From assembly GCA_039589195.1 (NCBI GenBank), contig JBDHHV010000029.1:1-55474 (forward strand): 55,474 bases of DNA. The letters run 5' to 3'. Under the pieces are notes generated by a model. It searched no databases and was not told the origin of the DNA. It saw only the letters and a program-made list of their open reading frames with translations. A program made the position numbers and the translations under genes. Below, in pieces: positions 7,634-15,963 of the stretch (position 1 is its first letter; each line of letters opens with the position of its first letter). Origin of the DNA: JBDHAC01 sp039589195. Its GTDB lineage: Bacteria > Gemmatimonadota > Gemmatimonadetes > Palauibacterales > Palauibacteraceae.

Positions 7634-8294
7634 AGTCCTCCGTGGGCCAGCGCTCGTCTTGCACGCGCACGTCCACGAGCTCCCATCGAACCCGGTTTGG
7701 CGTGAGAACGTCTCTATATCTTGCCTCGCTGGGCCAGGTCGTGTCCGGCCCCCATTCGAGGTCGATACGTCGCGCCAGGCGGTCACCGCGCCGCTCCTCG
7801 AGCCGCACGAGCCGTCCGTCTCGCAAGAAATAGTACCGCGTCCCTCCGTCTGGCGCGGGGTATTCGAGGACCTCGGCCCCATCACTCTCGAAACCCGCGG
7901 TCGGCGCCGTGTTCCCCGGGCGAAAGACCCCGGCCATCGCGTACAGAAAGACCGGAGCCGGGAGCTCCACGTCCTCGATCTCCCCCAGCGTCTCCAGGCG
8001 ATCATCCGCGAGCACCGCAATCATCGACCCTTCACCGATCGTAAACAGGTCGAGCCGGAAGCTGTCGGGCGGGTTCACGCGGCTGACGCCGTCTCCCATG
8101 AGGTTTCCGCGCTCATCCGCGTACTCCCACTCGAAATCCACCCGTGATGGACGCTCTGCCCCGCTGCTCACGCGAGCTCGCGCGGCGACCGCAGCCGGGT
8201 CCGACAGCGGTGGACCGCGCTGCAACGACGCGGCACAGCCGCCAGCTGCCCAACTGATCGCCAGCGCCGCTAGAACCTTGGATCCCATGCCCAC
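7611..8294 (-). CDS. Predicted outer-membrane lipoprotein (LolB/DUF4292-like)
   Basis: The product is 227 residues from a GTG at 8294, or 225 from the ATG at 8288. It has an N-terminal hydrophobic stretch ending in a lipobox (AAGGC, Cys at about residue 20). The mature domain alternates short beta strands: SRVDFEWEYADERGNLMG, SFRLDLFTIGEGSMIAVL, and later TRYYFLRDGRLVRLEERRG and RRIDLEWG. This long curved-sheet pattern, ending in YRDVLTPNRVRWELVDVRV, resembles the LolA/LolB/DUF4292 lipoprotein-sorting fold. A role in lipoprotein or lipid handling next to LptE is inferred. No catalytic residues are seen. Confidence 0.75.
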   Translation of the reverse strand: MGMGSKVLAALAISWAAGGCAASLQRGPPLSDPAAVAARARVSSGAERPSRVDFEWEYADERGNLMGDGVSRVNPPDSFRLDLFTIGEGSMIAVLADDRLETLGEIEDVELPAPVFLYAMAGVFRPGNTAPTAGFESDGAEVLEYPAPDGGTRYYFLRDGRLVRLEERRGDRLARRIDLEWGPDTTWPSEARYRDVLTPNRVRWELVDVRVQDERWPTEDYVLDPPP

Positions 8295-8328
8295 AGGGAT
8301 CGAAACTACACCTCGTCGAGAAAGCGGG

Positions 8329-8757
8329 TCAAGAAAAGTCCTTTCCCGGGTGCCATTCTCGAAGTGATTCCAGTAGGTCGCGCACGTCGGGGGGAAGTCG
8401 AGTCGGACGGCCCGCGGTGTCCGTCGAGACCAGCTCGGTCAAGGCGGTGGCGAGCACCTCGCCATTCTCGCCATTCAGGATCCGATACGAGAAGGCGACC
8501 TTGCGGCTGCGGACCTCCTCGACGCGTGTTTCGACGCGCACAGGCGCGTCGTAGCCCACCGGGCGGCGGTACTCGACCTCGACGCGCGCTACCGGAAGTC
8601 GCACACCGCGCTCCTCCAGGCGGGCGTAGGACGCACCGGCCTCGCGCATGAGCGCCGAACGGCCCGATTCGCACCACACCAGGTAGTGGGCGTGGTGCGC
8701 ACGGCCCATCTGGTCCGTTTCCGCGTATCTGACGTGAAGCTCGAGCGTGTGGCTCAC
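8329..8757 (-). CDS. ybgC: YbgC/FadM-type acyl-CoA thioesterase (hot-dog fold)
   Basis: The product is 142 residues from a GTG at 8757 with AGGAGGT just upstream. The hot-dog thioesterase signature is near the N-terminus: HVRYAETDQMGRAHHAHYLVWCE. It includes the catalytic Asp within YAETDQMG and the downstream His-Tyr pair. Later strands (VEYRRPVGYDAPVRVETRV and KVAFSYRIL) are typical. Members hydrolyse acyl-CoA or acyl-ACP thioesters, and YbgC is often linked to the Tol-Pal envelope system. No tol genes are visible here. It is divergent from lpxH, with 86 bp between the two starts. Confidence 0.9.
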   Translation of the reverse strand: MSHTLELHVRYAETDQMGRAHHAHYLVWCESGRSALMREAGASYARLEERGVRLPVARVEVEYRRPVGYDAPVRVETRVEEVRSRKVAFSYRILNGENGEVLATALTELVSTDTAGRPTRLPPDVRDLLESLREWHPGKDFS

Positions 8758-8843
8758 GCGACCTCCTGAATGCCAACGAGTCGCGAGCGTATCCGCCGTC
8801 TCCGCCGGTGTCAAACGCTCCGAGCCGGGATATCTTTGCCGCC

Positions 8844-9587
8844 ATGACCACGCGACCGACGCTGATCGTGTCTGATGCGCACCTGGGCGCCGTGCCCGCT
8901 CGGAACGAGCGGGCGTTTGGCGCGCTCCTCGAGCGCGTGCCATCGCTGGCCGCGGAGCTGCTGATCAACGGCGATCTGTTCGACTTCTGGTTCGAGTACC
9001 GCACGGTGATCCTGCGGACCCACTTCCATACGCTTCGGCGCCTCGCCGATGTCGTCGGGGCGGGTGTGCGCGTTCGTTTGGTGGGTGGCAACCACGACGC
9101 GTGGGGCGGGGATTTCCTGCGAGAGGAGATCGGACTGGAGCTTCTGGAAGGCCCGGTCGTGACCGATGTGGGGGGGCGAACGGCGTACGTGGCGCATGGG
9201 GACGGCCTCGGAGGGGGGGATCTCGGGTACCGGCTCCTGAAGCGCGTGACGCGTAGCGGCCCCGGGAGGTCGCTCTTCCGTCTCGTCCACCCGGATCTCG
9301 GGGCCCGCGTCGCGCGTCGTGCGAGTGCCACATCTCAGAAGCACTCTGCGGGGCCGGGTGGCGAAGACGCCCGAGCCGACCATCTGTCCCGCCACGCGGA
9401 AGCGCTGCTCCGCGCGAATGGCTCGCTGCAACTGGTGGTATTCGGGCACGCGCATCGGCCTGAGCTGCGGGAGATCGAGCCGGGCCGCTTCTACCTGAAT
9501 GCAGGCGACTGGATCCATCACCTCACGTATGCTCTCGTCGACCCGGACTCCATACAGCTTCTGACCTGGGAGGCCGATCCGGCCTGA
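8844..9587 (+). CDS. lpxH: UDP-2,3-diacylglucosamine diphosphatase LpxH-like phosphoesterase
   Basis: This 247-residue calcineurin-like metallophosphoesterase starts at the ATG at 8844. All metal-binding blocks are present in order: SDAHLG (near residue 11), INGDLFDFWFEY, VGGNHDAWGG, VAHGDGLGGGD and FGHAHRPEL. The DFWFEY and GHAHRP motifs are typical of LpxH, which removes UMP from UDP-2,3-diacylglucosamine to give lipid X in lipid A synthesis at the membrane. It is the only plus-strand gene in this block and converges on murI. A broader LpxH/YbbF-like specificity in this phylum is possible. Confidence 0.88.
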   Translation: MTTRPTLIVSDAHLGAVPARNERAFGALLERVPSLAAELLINGDLFDFWFEYRTVILRTHFHTLRRLADVVGAGVRVRLVGGNHDAWGGDFLREEIGLELLEGPVVTDVGGRTAYVAHGDGLGGGDLGYRLLKRVTRSGPGRSLFRLVHPDLGARVARRASATSQKHSAGPGGEDARADHLSRHAEALLRANGSLQLVVFGHAHRPELREIEPGRFYLNAGDWIHHLTYALVDPDSIQLLTWEADPA

Positions 9588-9634
9588 GGTTGGTCCGCGG
9601 GCAGTGCCTGCCGGGGTGCGACAGGAGACCGTCT

Positions 9635-10516
9635 TCAGGGCGCCGTCAGCTCCCCGAGGTCGACGGGCTCCAGGTGATCCAGCGGTCGGCCGAGAAAGAG
9701 CTTCGAGATGGTGCGGAAGCGTTCGGCGTCGTCCGTCACGAAGTACTCCCGTACTTCCGGTTCTGAGCGCTTCGTGAGGAGATCGTCGTGCTCGAGGCTT
9801 TCTTCGAGCGCCGCCGCGGTGGCCTCGGCCGAATCGACCAGCGTGATCCCGGCCCCCACCACCCGCGCGATGAGGGGCTTGAGGAGGGGATAGTGCGTGC
9901 ACCCGAGCACGAGCGTGTCGATCCCCGTCCGCAACAGGGGCCGCAGGTACCGTTCCGCGGTCAGGCGCGCGACCTCGCCCTCGACCCAGCCCTCCTCCGC
10001 CAGGGCCACGAACAGCGGGCATGCCACAGAGTGGACGACCGCCTTCGGGTTCTCCGCCTGTATCGCACCTTCGTAGGTGCCGCTCTCGATCGTGCCCTGC
10101 GTGCCGATCACTCCGATCGCTCCTCCCCGGGAGCGGTGTACGGCGGCGCGCGCTCCGGGCTCGACGACGCCGATAACGGGAATCTTCAGCGCTTCGGCGA
10201 TCATGTCGCACGCGTGCGCCGTCGCCGTATTACACGCGATGACGAGCGCCTTCACGTCTCGATCCAGCAGGAACGCCGTCGCCTCGGCCGCGTAACGCCG
10301 CACGGTGTCCGGCGACTTGGGCCCATACGGAAGACGCGCCGTATCGCCCAGATAGACCGTGGACTCGGCTGGCAGGCGCTCGTGGATGGACCGCAGGACC
10401 GTCAGCCCACCGATCCCTGAATCGAACACCCCGATCGGTGCGTCGACGGCCGTGGACCCCGTGGCGGCGAAACGGAGCGCGGCGCTCTCAGCGCGCGACG
10501 GCGGGTGGGGTGTCAC
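9635..10516 (-). CDS. murI: Glutamate racemase MurI
   Basis: The product has 293 residues from a GTG at 10516 that overlaps the upstream gene's stop (GTGA). It makes D-glutamate for peptidoglycan. The active-site elements are IGVFDSGIGGLTV near residue 28 (catalytic Asp/Ser), IACNTATAH with the first catalytic Cys at about 95, and LVLGCTHYPLL with the second at about 206. IGVIGTQGTIESGTY is also diagnostic. The N-terminal ~25 residues before the first strand are longer than usual, so a downstream start is conceivable, but the stop/start overlap favours the GTG. It is cotranscribed with the DUF5683-type gene. Confidence 0.95.
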   Translation of the reverse strand: MTPHPPSRAESAALRFAATGSTAVDAPIGVFDSGIGGLTVLRSIHERLPAESTVYLGDTARLPYGPKSPDTVRRYAAEATAFLLDRDVKALVIACNTATAHACDMIAEALKIPVIGVVEPGARAAVHRSRGGAIGVIGTQGTIESGTYEGAIQAENPKAVVHSVACPLFVALAEEGWVEGEVARLTAERYLRPLLRTGIDTLVLGCTHYPLLKPLIARVVGAGITLVDSAEATAAALEESLEHDDLLTKRSEPEVREYFVTDDAERFRTISKLFLGRPLDHLEPVDLGELTAP

Positions 10517-10995
10517 GGGATCCTCAACGGGATGCGGTAGGTGATTTGGACCCCCTGCGAGCCGTCCTCCGGTACCGTGACCTCGGGCTCGAAGTCCCAG
10601 AAATGCGCCGAGACCCAGGCGTCGAGGCCGCTGAGAAAGGCGATGAAAGCGGACAGGACGATCCAGTTCTCGCGTTCCCCCGTGCGGCTGTCGACAAGGC
10701 CTTGGTTGGGTGGATTCGCCTTCCGAGCGGCGCTCAGCTTCGCGTGGGACTTGAACACCATGAACAGGCTGGCCGTTTCGGCCGCGAAATACACGCCGCC
10801 ACGGGCGGGTCGGTGAACCGCGGTCTGACCCCAACCTGGAAGAACGAGCGACCGGAGGAGCGCGCCTACGGGACTGACGGGAGGGAACGTGTCAGCGACG
10901 ACTCCCACGGTATCGGGCGCCACGACGGGCCGCTCGGGCGTCTGGGCTCTCGCGGCGCGCGGTGCCAGGGTGGCGAGAAGGAGCAGCCCGCTCAA
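10513..10995 (-). CDS. DUF5683-like envelope protein with signal peptide
   Basis: If it starts at the TTG at 10995 the product is about 160 residues. It has a hydrophobic export signal (SGLLLLATLAPRAARAQ) and a disordered Pro/Val-rich linker. The core has the motif VLPGWGQ, then RGGVYFAAETASLFMVF and a second hydrophobic stretch (ENWIVLSAFIAFLSGLDAWV). The PGWGQ motif plus two hairpin helices fits DUF5683/P13-type membrane proteins, whose function is unknown. The start is uncertain. The frame is open further upstream but runs into the tRNA-Sec gene at 11013, and no strong Shine-Dalgarno is seen. It overlaps murI by four bases. Confidence 0.72.
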   Translation of the reverse strand: MSGLLLLATLAPRAARAQTPERPVVAPDTVGVVADTFPPVSPVGALLRSLVLPGWGQTAVHRPARGGVYFAAETASLFMVFKSHAKLSAARKANPPNQGLVDSRTGERENWIVLSAFIAFLSGLDAWVSAHFWDFEPEVTVPEDGSQGVQITYRIPLRIP

Positions 10996-11012
10996 GGTGA
11001 TTGCCGGGAAGA

Positions 11013-11108
11013 TGGCGGGAACGTGTGGGAATCGAACCCACCCGGGACGCATACACGCCCCGTGACGGTTTTGAAGACCGCAGACGACACCAGTCGCCAT
11101 CCGCTCCC
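11013..11108 (-). tRNA. selC: Selenocysteine tRNA (tRNA-Sec, anticodon UCA)
   Basis: The gene is 96 nt including an encoded CCA. Reading the minus strand, it has a long acceptor arm (GGGAGCGG against ACGTTCCC, seven or eight pairs including a G-U and a terminal mismatch). The extended 6-bp D stem GGCGAC/GTCGTC encloses only a TGGT loop. The anticodon stem GCGGT/ACCGT carries the loop CTTCAAA. The long variable arm pairs GGGGCG with CGTCCC, and the T arm is GTGGG/CCCAC around TTCGATT. The 6-bp D stem, long variable arm and UCA anticodon are diagnostic for tRNA-Sec, which reads in-frame UGA with SelB. selB lies 6.4 kb away in this window. Confidence 0.95.
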
Positions 11109-11164
11109 CTGTCCTCCCGCTCACGGCCCTGGCAGGCTGCTGACCCGTCTCCGCCGATGTCCGC

Positions 11165-11554
11165 TCAATCGGGCCGCCGGGCTATGACTTCGATCTCCAC
11201 GCGCGCATCGCGGGGTAGACACGCGGCTTCGACCGTCGAGCGCGACGGATACGGCGAATCGAAGTACTGGGCATAAATTTCGTTTACGGTGCCGAACTCG
11301 CCCATGTCGGCCAGGAAGACGGTCGTCTTGACCACGTCCGCGGTCGTGAGCCCGGCGGCACTCAGGACCGCCTGCAGGTTCTGGAACACCCGGTGAGTCT
11401 GCCCCGCCACGTCGTCACTCACGAGCTGCCCGCTCCCGGGGTCGAGACCGATCTGACCGGCGGAGAAGAACAGATCACCCGCCCAGCTCCCTTGCGAATA
11501 CGGTCCGATGGCGGCTGGAGCCTCCGTGGTTGCAACGGTCTGTACCTGAATCAC
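11165..11554 (-). CDS. ridA: RidA family reactive intermediate deaminase
   Basis: The product has 129 residues and is full length for the family. It hydrolyses enamine/imine intermediates such as 2-aminoacrylate from pyridoxal enzymes. The signatures are AIGPYSQGSWAGDLFFSAGQIGLD near the N-terminus, NLQAVLSAAGLTTADVVKTTVFL in the middle, and PSRSTVEAACLPRDARVEIEVIA at the end, which contains the conserved Arg that binds the substrate carboxylate. The ATG at 11554 lies five bases after the hldA stop, so the two are likely cotranscribed. Confidence 0.95.
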   Translation of the reverse strand: MIQVQTVATTEAPAAIGPYSQGSWAGDLFFSAGQIGLDPGSGQLVSDDVAGQTHRVFQNLQAVLSAAGLTTADVVKTTVFLADMGEFGTVNEIYAQYFDSPYPSRSTVEAACLPRDARVEIEVIARRPD

Positions 11555-11559
11555 GTTCG

Positions 11560-12558
11560 CTACTCCCGTGTCGTTTCCAAACCCGCTCTCATCTCCCGTC
11601 GTTCGATCGGGCGTGCCCCGAGACGCGCGACGGACAAACCGGCGGCGAAGTTGGCCAGCAGGGCCGCTTCGGAGGGTGTCGCACCGGCGGCGAACGCTAC
11701 CGCCAGCGCCGCCGTCACCGTGTCACCGGCCCCGGAGACATCGTACACCTCGCGGGCCCGCGAGGGAATCCGCTCGACCACTCCTGACTCCTCCGCCAAC
11801 AGGCACATCCCTCGCTCGCCGAGCGTCATCAGAAGGTGCCGGCAGCCGACCCGCCTGGCGACCGCGAGGAGCTCTTCCGGCGTCTCGGGAGGGCTCTCCT
11901 GGCCCGTTGCGGCTGCGACTTCACTGCCGTTCGGCTTGAACACGTCGCAACCGGGATACATGAAGAAGTTCCGCAGCTTCGGGTCGACGATCGAGACGAT
12001 ATCTCTGGTCCGAGCTTGGGCCAGAAGAGGGGCCGCAGTGTCGGGTAGTAAGGATCCCTTGTCATAGTCCTGGAGGACAAGGACATCCACGTCTGCCAAA
12101 TGTGCCCCGGCCCGTTCGAGGATCGCGGCGGAAACACCCTGGTCCACGGCATGGGTAGACTCTCGGTCGATCCGGAGAACCTGTTGGTGTCTGGCAAGGA
12201 CGCGCAGCTTCGCTGTGGTAGGCCTGGAGGGATCGACCACGAGCCCATCGCTCGGAATGTCCCGTCGTTCCACGAGTCGTCGAACGTGCGTTCCCGCCGC
12301 ATCGTCTCCGACCACGCCAACGAGACGACAGGAGGCACCCAGAGCTCGCACACCTGCGGCCACGTTCGCCGCGCCACCCAGCGCTCGACGGTGTGCCGTC
12401 GCATGCAACACGGGCACCGGCGCCTCGGGTGAGATACGGCTGACCTCGCCGGACAGGTACCGATCCAACATGATATCGCCAACGACCAACACGCGTAGCC
12501 CGGTGGCGTGACCGAGGACGCGCTCCAGCAAAGCCGGGGTAAGTGTTGGAGGGATCAT
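11560..12558 (-). CDS. hldA: D-glycero-beta-D-manno-heptose-7-phosphate kinase (RfaE1/HldA)
   Basis: The product has 332 residues from the ATG at 12558 and belongs to the PfkB/ribokinase family. N-terminal motifs are LVVGDIMLDRYLSGEVSRISPEAP and RRALGGAANVAAGVRALG. The ISPEAPVPVL segment is typical of RfaE domain I. The C-terminal anion-hole/catalytic motif is YDVSGAGDTVTAALAVA. It phosphorylates heptose-7-phosphate at O-1 in ADP-heptose synthesis for the LPS inner core. There is no fused nucleotidyltransferase domain, so it is the monofunctional HldA form and the HldC/RfaE2 partner must be elsewhere. It is divergent from mlaE, with 137 bp between them. Confidence 0.93.
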   Translation of the reverse strand: MIPPTLTPALLERVLGHATGLRVLVVGDIMLDRYLSGEVSRISPEAPVPVLHATAHRRALGGAANVAAGVRALGASCRLVGVVGDDAAGTHVRRLVERRDIPSDGLVVDPSRPTTAKLRVLARHQQVLRIDRESTHAVDQGVSAAILERAGAHLADVDVLVLQDYDKGSLLPDTAAPLLAQARTRDIVSIVDPKLRNFFMYPGCDVFKPNGSEVAAATGQESPPETPEELLAVARRVGCRHLLMTLGERGMCLLAEESGVVERIPSRAREVYDVSGAGDTVTAALAVAFAAGATPSEAALLANFAAGLSVARLGARPIERREMRAGLETTRE

Positions 12559-12695
12559 GTGGTTATCTTGCGTTCTGTCGGTGGGCGCCGGTAGCCTCCG
12601 CCACGTCCGGGCACCAGGGATGGGCCCGGCGGTGCGCGTGGCCCGCGGCCCGCCGGCCGAAACCGGGCGCGAAGAATACGATAGACTTCTGACGG

Positions 12696-13544
12696 GTGTC
12701 AAAAGACGAGGCCATGGGCCAACCTTCCGCCAGCCGCTCAGCGGCGCGACTAGCTCGCGATTCCGTTTTTCGCGTGGCTTTCGCGGTCCAGGAGTATTTT
12801 ACCCTCCTGGGTCGGGTGATCCGAACGGCGTTTACAAAGCCTGCCTACATTCGGGACTTCCTCCAGCAACTCGACACCATCGGCGTCGGCTCATTGTTCA
12901 TAGTGGTCCTCACGGGCTTGTTCACGGGGATGGTGCTGGCCCTTCAATCCGCGGTGGAGATGAAGCAGTTCGGCGCGACCATCTACATCGGTCGTCTCGT
13001 TGGGGCGAGCGCGGTCCGCGAGTTGGGGCCCGTGCTGACCGCGCTCATGGTCACCGGGCGCGCCGGAGCCGGCATGGCGGCGGCGATCGGGGCCATGAAG
13101 GTCACGGAGCAGGTGGATGCCTTGCGCACGATGGGCGTCGACCCGGTGCGAAAACTCGTGACACCGCGCGTCCTCGCGGCCGTCCTCATGCTCCCGATCC
13201 TCACGATCATCACCGATCTGATCGCGATCCTGGGTGGATTGCTGATCGCGGTCGTAAAGCTGGATCTCACGGCCGATCTGTATATGCGATCGGTCTACGT
13301 AAGCTTGGCGGACACGGGGTTCATCCTGCGGTACATTCCGATCGACTTGATCCAGGGGCTGGCCAAGCCGATTGCCTTCGGTGGGATCATGGCGCTGACG
13401 AGTTGTTATTACGGATTGCGGACCGCCGGGGGCACCGAGGGCGTGGGGCGGGCCACGACGCAGGCCGTGGTCACCTCTTCCATCCTGATTCTCGCATCGG
13501 ATTATTTCTTGACGCAGATTCTGATCGCGCTGCTGGTAGAATGA
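12696..13544 (+). CDS. mlaE: ABC transporter permease MlaE
   Basis: The product has 282 residues from a GTG at 12696, or 276 from the ATG at 12714, which has GAGG very close by. It is a polytopic inner-membrane protein of the MlaE/YrbE family. Conserved features are GLFTGMVLALQSAVEMKQFGA, RELGPVLTALMVTGRAGAGMAA with AIGAMKVTEQVDALRTMGVDP, and the C-terminal ALTSCYYGLRTAGGTEGVGRAT. The EQVDALRTMGVDP motif is a family hallmark that contacts the ATPase. With MlaF and MlaD it forms the phospholipid transporter that maintains outer-membrane lipid asymmetry. Its stop overlaps the mlaF start (ATGA). Confidence 0.95.
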   Translation: MSKDEAMGQPSASRSAARLARDSVFRVAFAVQEYFTLLGRVIRTAFTKPAYIRDFLQQLDTIGVGSLFIVVLTGLFTGMVLALQSAVEMKQFGATIYIGRLVGASAVRELGPVLTALMVTGRAGAGMAAAIGAMKVTEQVDALRTMGVDPVRKLVTPRVLAAVLMLPILTIITDLIAILGGLLIAVVKLDLTADLYMRSVYVSLADTGFILRYIPIDLIQGLAKPIAFGGIMALTSCYYGLRTAGGTEGVGRATTQAVVTSSILILASDYFLTQILIALLVE

Positions 13545-14386
13545 AGCACCCACGATCGACACCGGCCTCGGAGGAGGGCCTGGATCGGCTTGTCGACGAG
13601 GTGCGGGCCGAGGTGCGGAGAGAGCTTGCCTCCGAGCCTGCGGAGGATGGGTCCGATGTCCATACCGTGGAGCTTCGAGATGTATGGCTCGCCTACGGAG
13701 ACAATCAGGTGCTGCGTGGCATCAGCTTCGGGGTGTCACGTGGAGAAACACTCTGCATCCTGGGGGGATCCGGCGTCGGAAAATCGACCATTCTGAGACT
13801 CATTCTGAGGCTCCTCCTCCCCGACCGGGGCGAAGTCCTCGTGGGGGGACGGGATATCTGTTCGGTCTCGTACAAAGATGTGCTGGAGCTTCGTGAGAAC
13901 ATGGGAATGGTCTTCCAGGCTTCGGCGTTGTTCGATTCGCTGACCGTGTTCGACAACGTGGCATTCCCCCTGTACGAGCACACGAACATGCTCGATGAAG
14001 AAATTCGGGAGCGCGTGTTGGAGGTGCTGAGCTTTGTCGACCTCGATCCTCGGGAGGTGCTCGAGCTGCTCCCGGCGGAGTTGAGCGGTGGAATGCGGAA
14101 GCGGGTCGGAGTCGCGCGTGCCATAGCGCACGAGCCGCCGATCATCCTGTTCGATGAGCCCACCAGCGGGCTGGACCCCGTCACCACACGCACAGTGGAC
14201 GAATTGATTCTCAAGCTTCGTCACGAGCTCGGGGTTTGCTCCGTGGTTGTGACGCACGACATTCGTTCTGCGGTAAGGATCGCGACGGAGGCCGCCCTCC
14301 TACTGAACGGAGAGATCATCTTCAAAGGAGCGCCGGAAGAGATGTTTGCGTCCGATGATGCGTATGTGCGCGCCTTTCTGGACTGA
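13541..14386 (+). CDS. mlaF: ABC transporter ATP-binding protein MlaF
   Basis: The product has 281 residues from an ATG at 13541 that overlaps the mlaE stop. A hydrophilic N-terminal extension of about 45 residues precedes the ABC domain. Walker A is ILGGSGVGKST, the Q-loop is MVFQASALFDSLTVFDNV, the signature is LSGGMRKRVGVARA, Walker B is IILFDEPTSGLDP, and the switch His is in VVVTHDIRSA. The LSGGM(R/Q)KR variant is typical of MlaF. It energises lipid movement by the MlaE permease at the cytoplasmic face. mlaD follows 26 bp downstream. Confidence 0.96.
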   Translation: MKHPRSTPASEEGLDRLVDEVRAEVRRELASEPAEDGSDVHTVELRDVWLAYGDNQVLRGISFGVSRGETLCILGGSGVGKSTILRLILRLLLPDRGEVLVGGRDICSVSYKDVLELRENMGMVFQASALFDSLTVFDNVAFPLYEHTNMLDEEIRERVLEVLSFVDLDPREVLELLPAELSGGMRKRVGVARAIAHEPPIILFDEPTSGLDPVTTRTVDELILKLRHELGVCSVVVTHDIRSAVRIATEAALLLNGEIIFKGAPEEMFASDDAYVRAFLD

Positions 14387-14412
14387 GCCACGGTGGAAAG
14401 CATAGGTCGACG

Positions 14413-15393
14413 ATGAGACGCTCGAAGCCCGTCACATGGGACCAGATACGCGTGGGGTTGGTGCTCCTCACGTCGCTGGTCATCCTGTCGCTGGGTGTGT
14501 TCTTCATCGGAGACATCGGCGACGTGTTCGGTACCCGGTATCGGCTCGTGACGCTGATGGAATCTGCCGCAGGGCTGGTTCCAGGCGCCCCCGTACAGGT
14601 TGCGGGCCAGAACGCCGGGCAGGTGGATCGCATCGAGTTCATCAGCCCCGAAGACCGTCCGCCGACCGGGGAGGCGGTAGCGGTGTGGCTCGCAGTCAAC
14701 ATCGAGATCCGGGATCAGGTACGATCGGACTCGCGCGCGCGGGTCAGGACGCAGGGTCTTCTGGGTGACCGGTTGATCGATATCGAACCGGGATCGGCCG
14801 ACCAGCCCATGCTCCTCGAGGGCGACACGCTGGCGGCGGCTCCCGCCCTCAACTACCAGGAGCTTCTGGGTCAGGCCGCCGATGCCGTCCAGAACCTGAC
14901 AACTCTGGCGGCGAACCTTTCGGCGGTGACGGACAGCCTGCTCGTCGGCGAAGGGGCGCTGGGGCAGATGCTCGTGGACGACCGGTTGTACCGGAATCTC
15001 GTGGAGCTGAGCGACGGGCTGAACGAGGTGATCGGGCCTGTCTCGGAGGGGCAGGGATTTTTGGGCCGACTCATTCAGGAAGACACGCTCTACCACAGGA
15101 TGGTCAGCGCGACCGAGGGACTCGACTCGCTCACCCGTGCGCTCGTCTCGGGGAACGGAACGCTGGGGCAGCTCGTGCAGTCGGACTCCCTGTACCGGGC
15201 GTTGAGCTCATCCGCGACGCGCGCGGACTCGTTGTTGGCGAGATTCGAGCGCGGGGATGGCTCTCTCGGGCGACTGATCACCGACGAAGGGTTGTACGAG
15301 GAGCTGTTGAGGACCATAGTCGACGTGAACGCATTGCTCCAGGATCTGCGCGAGGACCCGAAGCGCTTCATCCCATCGATCCGCGTCTTTTAG
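14413..15393 (+). CDS. mlaD: MlaD/MCE-family lipid-transport protein with C-terminal GxLGxL repeats
   Basis: The product has 326 residues. One N-terminal helix (IRVGLVLLTSLVILSLGVFF) is followed by an MCE domain with FGTRYRLVTLMESAAGLVPGAPVQVAG and VWLAVNIEIRDQVRSDSRARVRTQGLLGDR. The rest is a long helical region with four copies of a motif G-x-G-x-L-G-x-L/M-x-x-D-x-x-L-Y, at about residues 177-193, 217-233, 257-273 and 295-310. MCE proteins form hexameric rings that pass lipids across the periplasm, and the helical tail may form a tube. It is the third gene of the mla operon. Confidence 0.93.
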   Translation: MRRSKPVTWDQIRVGLVLLTSLVILSLGVFFIGDIGDVFGTRYRLVTLMESAAGLVPGAPVQVAGQNAGQVDRIEFISPEDRPPTGEAVAVWLAVNIEIRDQVRSDSRARVRTQGLLGDRLIDIEPGSADQPMLLEGDTLAAAPALNYQELLGQAADAVQNLTTLAANLSAVTDSLLVGEGALGQMLVDDRLYRNLVELSDGLNEVIGPVSEGQGFLGRLIQEDTLYHRMVSATEGLDSLTRALVSGNGTLGQLVQSDSLYRALSSSATRADSLLARFERGDGSLGRLITDEGLYEELLRTIVDVNALLQDLREDPKRFIPSIRVF

Positions 15394-15427
15394 CCTGCGC
15401 TCGGGCGAGTGCGCGACGCGCCGGCAG

Positions 15428-15922
15428 CTACTCCTCTGCGGGACGACCGTCCTTCAAGAGCTCGTGCAGCGTCCGAAGCTCCAGGATCTCGTACTCGCGT
15501 GGCCCCGTAGGCAAGCTCGCGCTGACGCGGTCACCGGGACGCTTACCAAGAAGGGCTCTCGCGATCGGCGACTCCATGGAGACCTCCGAGTTGTCGAAGT
15601 CCAGGTGGTCACCCAGGGTCAGGGTAAACTCCTCGACGCTGCCGTCACCGGCATCTCGAACCGTTACACGTGAACCGAACCCGACACGGTCGAGAGGCAC
15701 CTTGTCCGCCTCGATGTCACCCATCGTGGAGAGTCGTCGGGCGATGTACTCGAGCTTCGCTCGGACAAAGCCCTGCCGTTCGAGCGCTGCGGAGTACTCG
15801 GAGTTCTCTCGCAGGTCACCTTGCGCAGCCGCCTGCTCGATCTCTCGAGGGAGTATGACGTTCAGTTCGTGAAGCAGCGCATCCGCCTCGTCCGACAGTT
15901 TCCTCTTGATGTCGTCCAGCAT
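15428..15922 (-). CDS. greA: Transcription elongation factor GreA
   Basis: The product has 164 residues from an ATG at 15922 with AAGGGTGA upstream. The N-terminal coiled coil includes the conserved acidic tip region in QGDLRENSEYSAALERQGFV. The C-terminal FKBP-like domain has FTLTLGDHLDFDNSEVSMESPIARALLGKRPGD. GreA enters the RNA polymerase secondary channel and stimulates cleavage of backtracked RNA. The segment SMESPIARALLGKRPGD is the standard GreA C-terminal signature. It lies downstream of the tmRNA terminator on the same strand and converges with mlaD. Confidence 0.96.
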   Translation of the reverse strand: MLDDIKRKLSDEADALLHELNVILPREIEQAAAQGDLRENSEYSAALERQGFVRAKLEYIARRLSTMGDIEADKVPLDRVGFGSRVTVRDAGDGSVEEFTLTLGDHLDFDNSEVSMESPIARALLGKRPGDRVSASLPTGPREYEILELRTLHELLKDGRPAEE

Positions 15923-15963
15923 CGTCACCCTTCGTCGCTCGCCTACGCTGTCTGCGCGGGCAC

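Noticed and set aside
8306..9331. A 341-codon minus-strand frame overlapping ybgC and lpxH
   Set aside because: It is an out-of-frame shadow; ybgC and lpxH carry intact motifs on their own frames.
9588..9634. A terminator between convergent lpxH and murI
   Set aside because: Only a weak GGCAG/CTGCC hairpin without a T-run was found.
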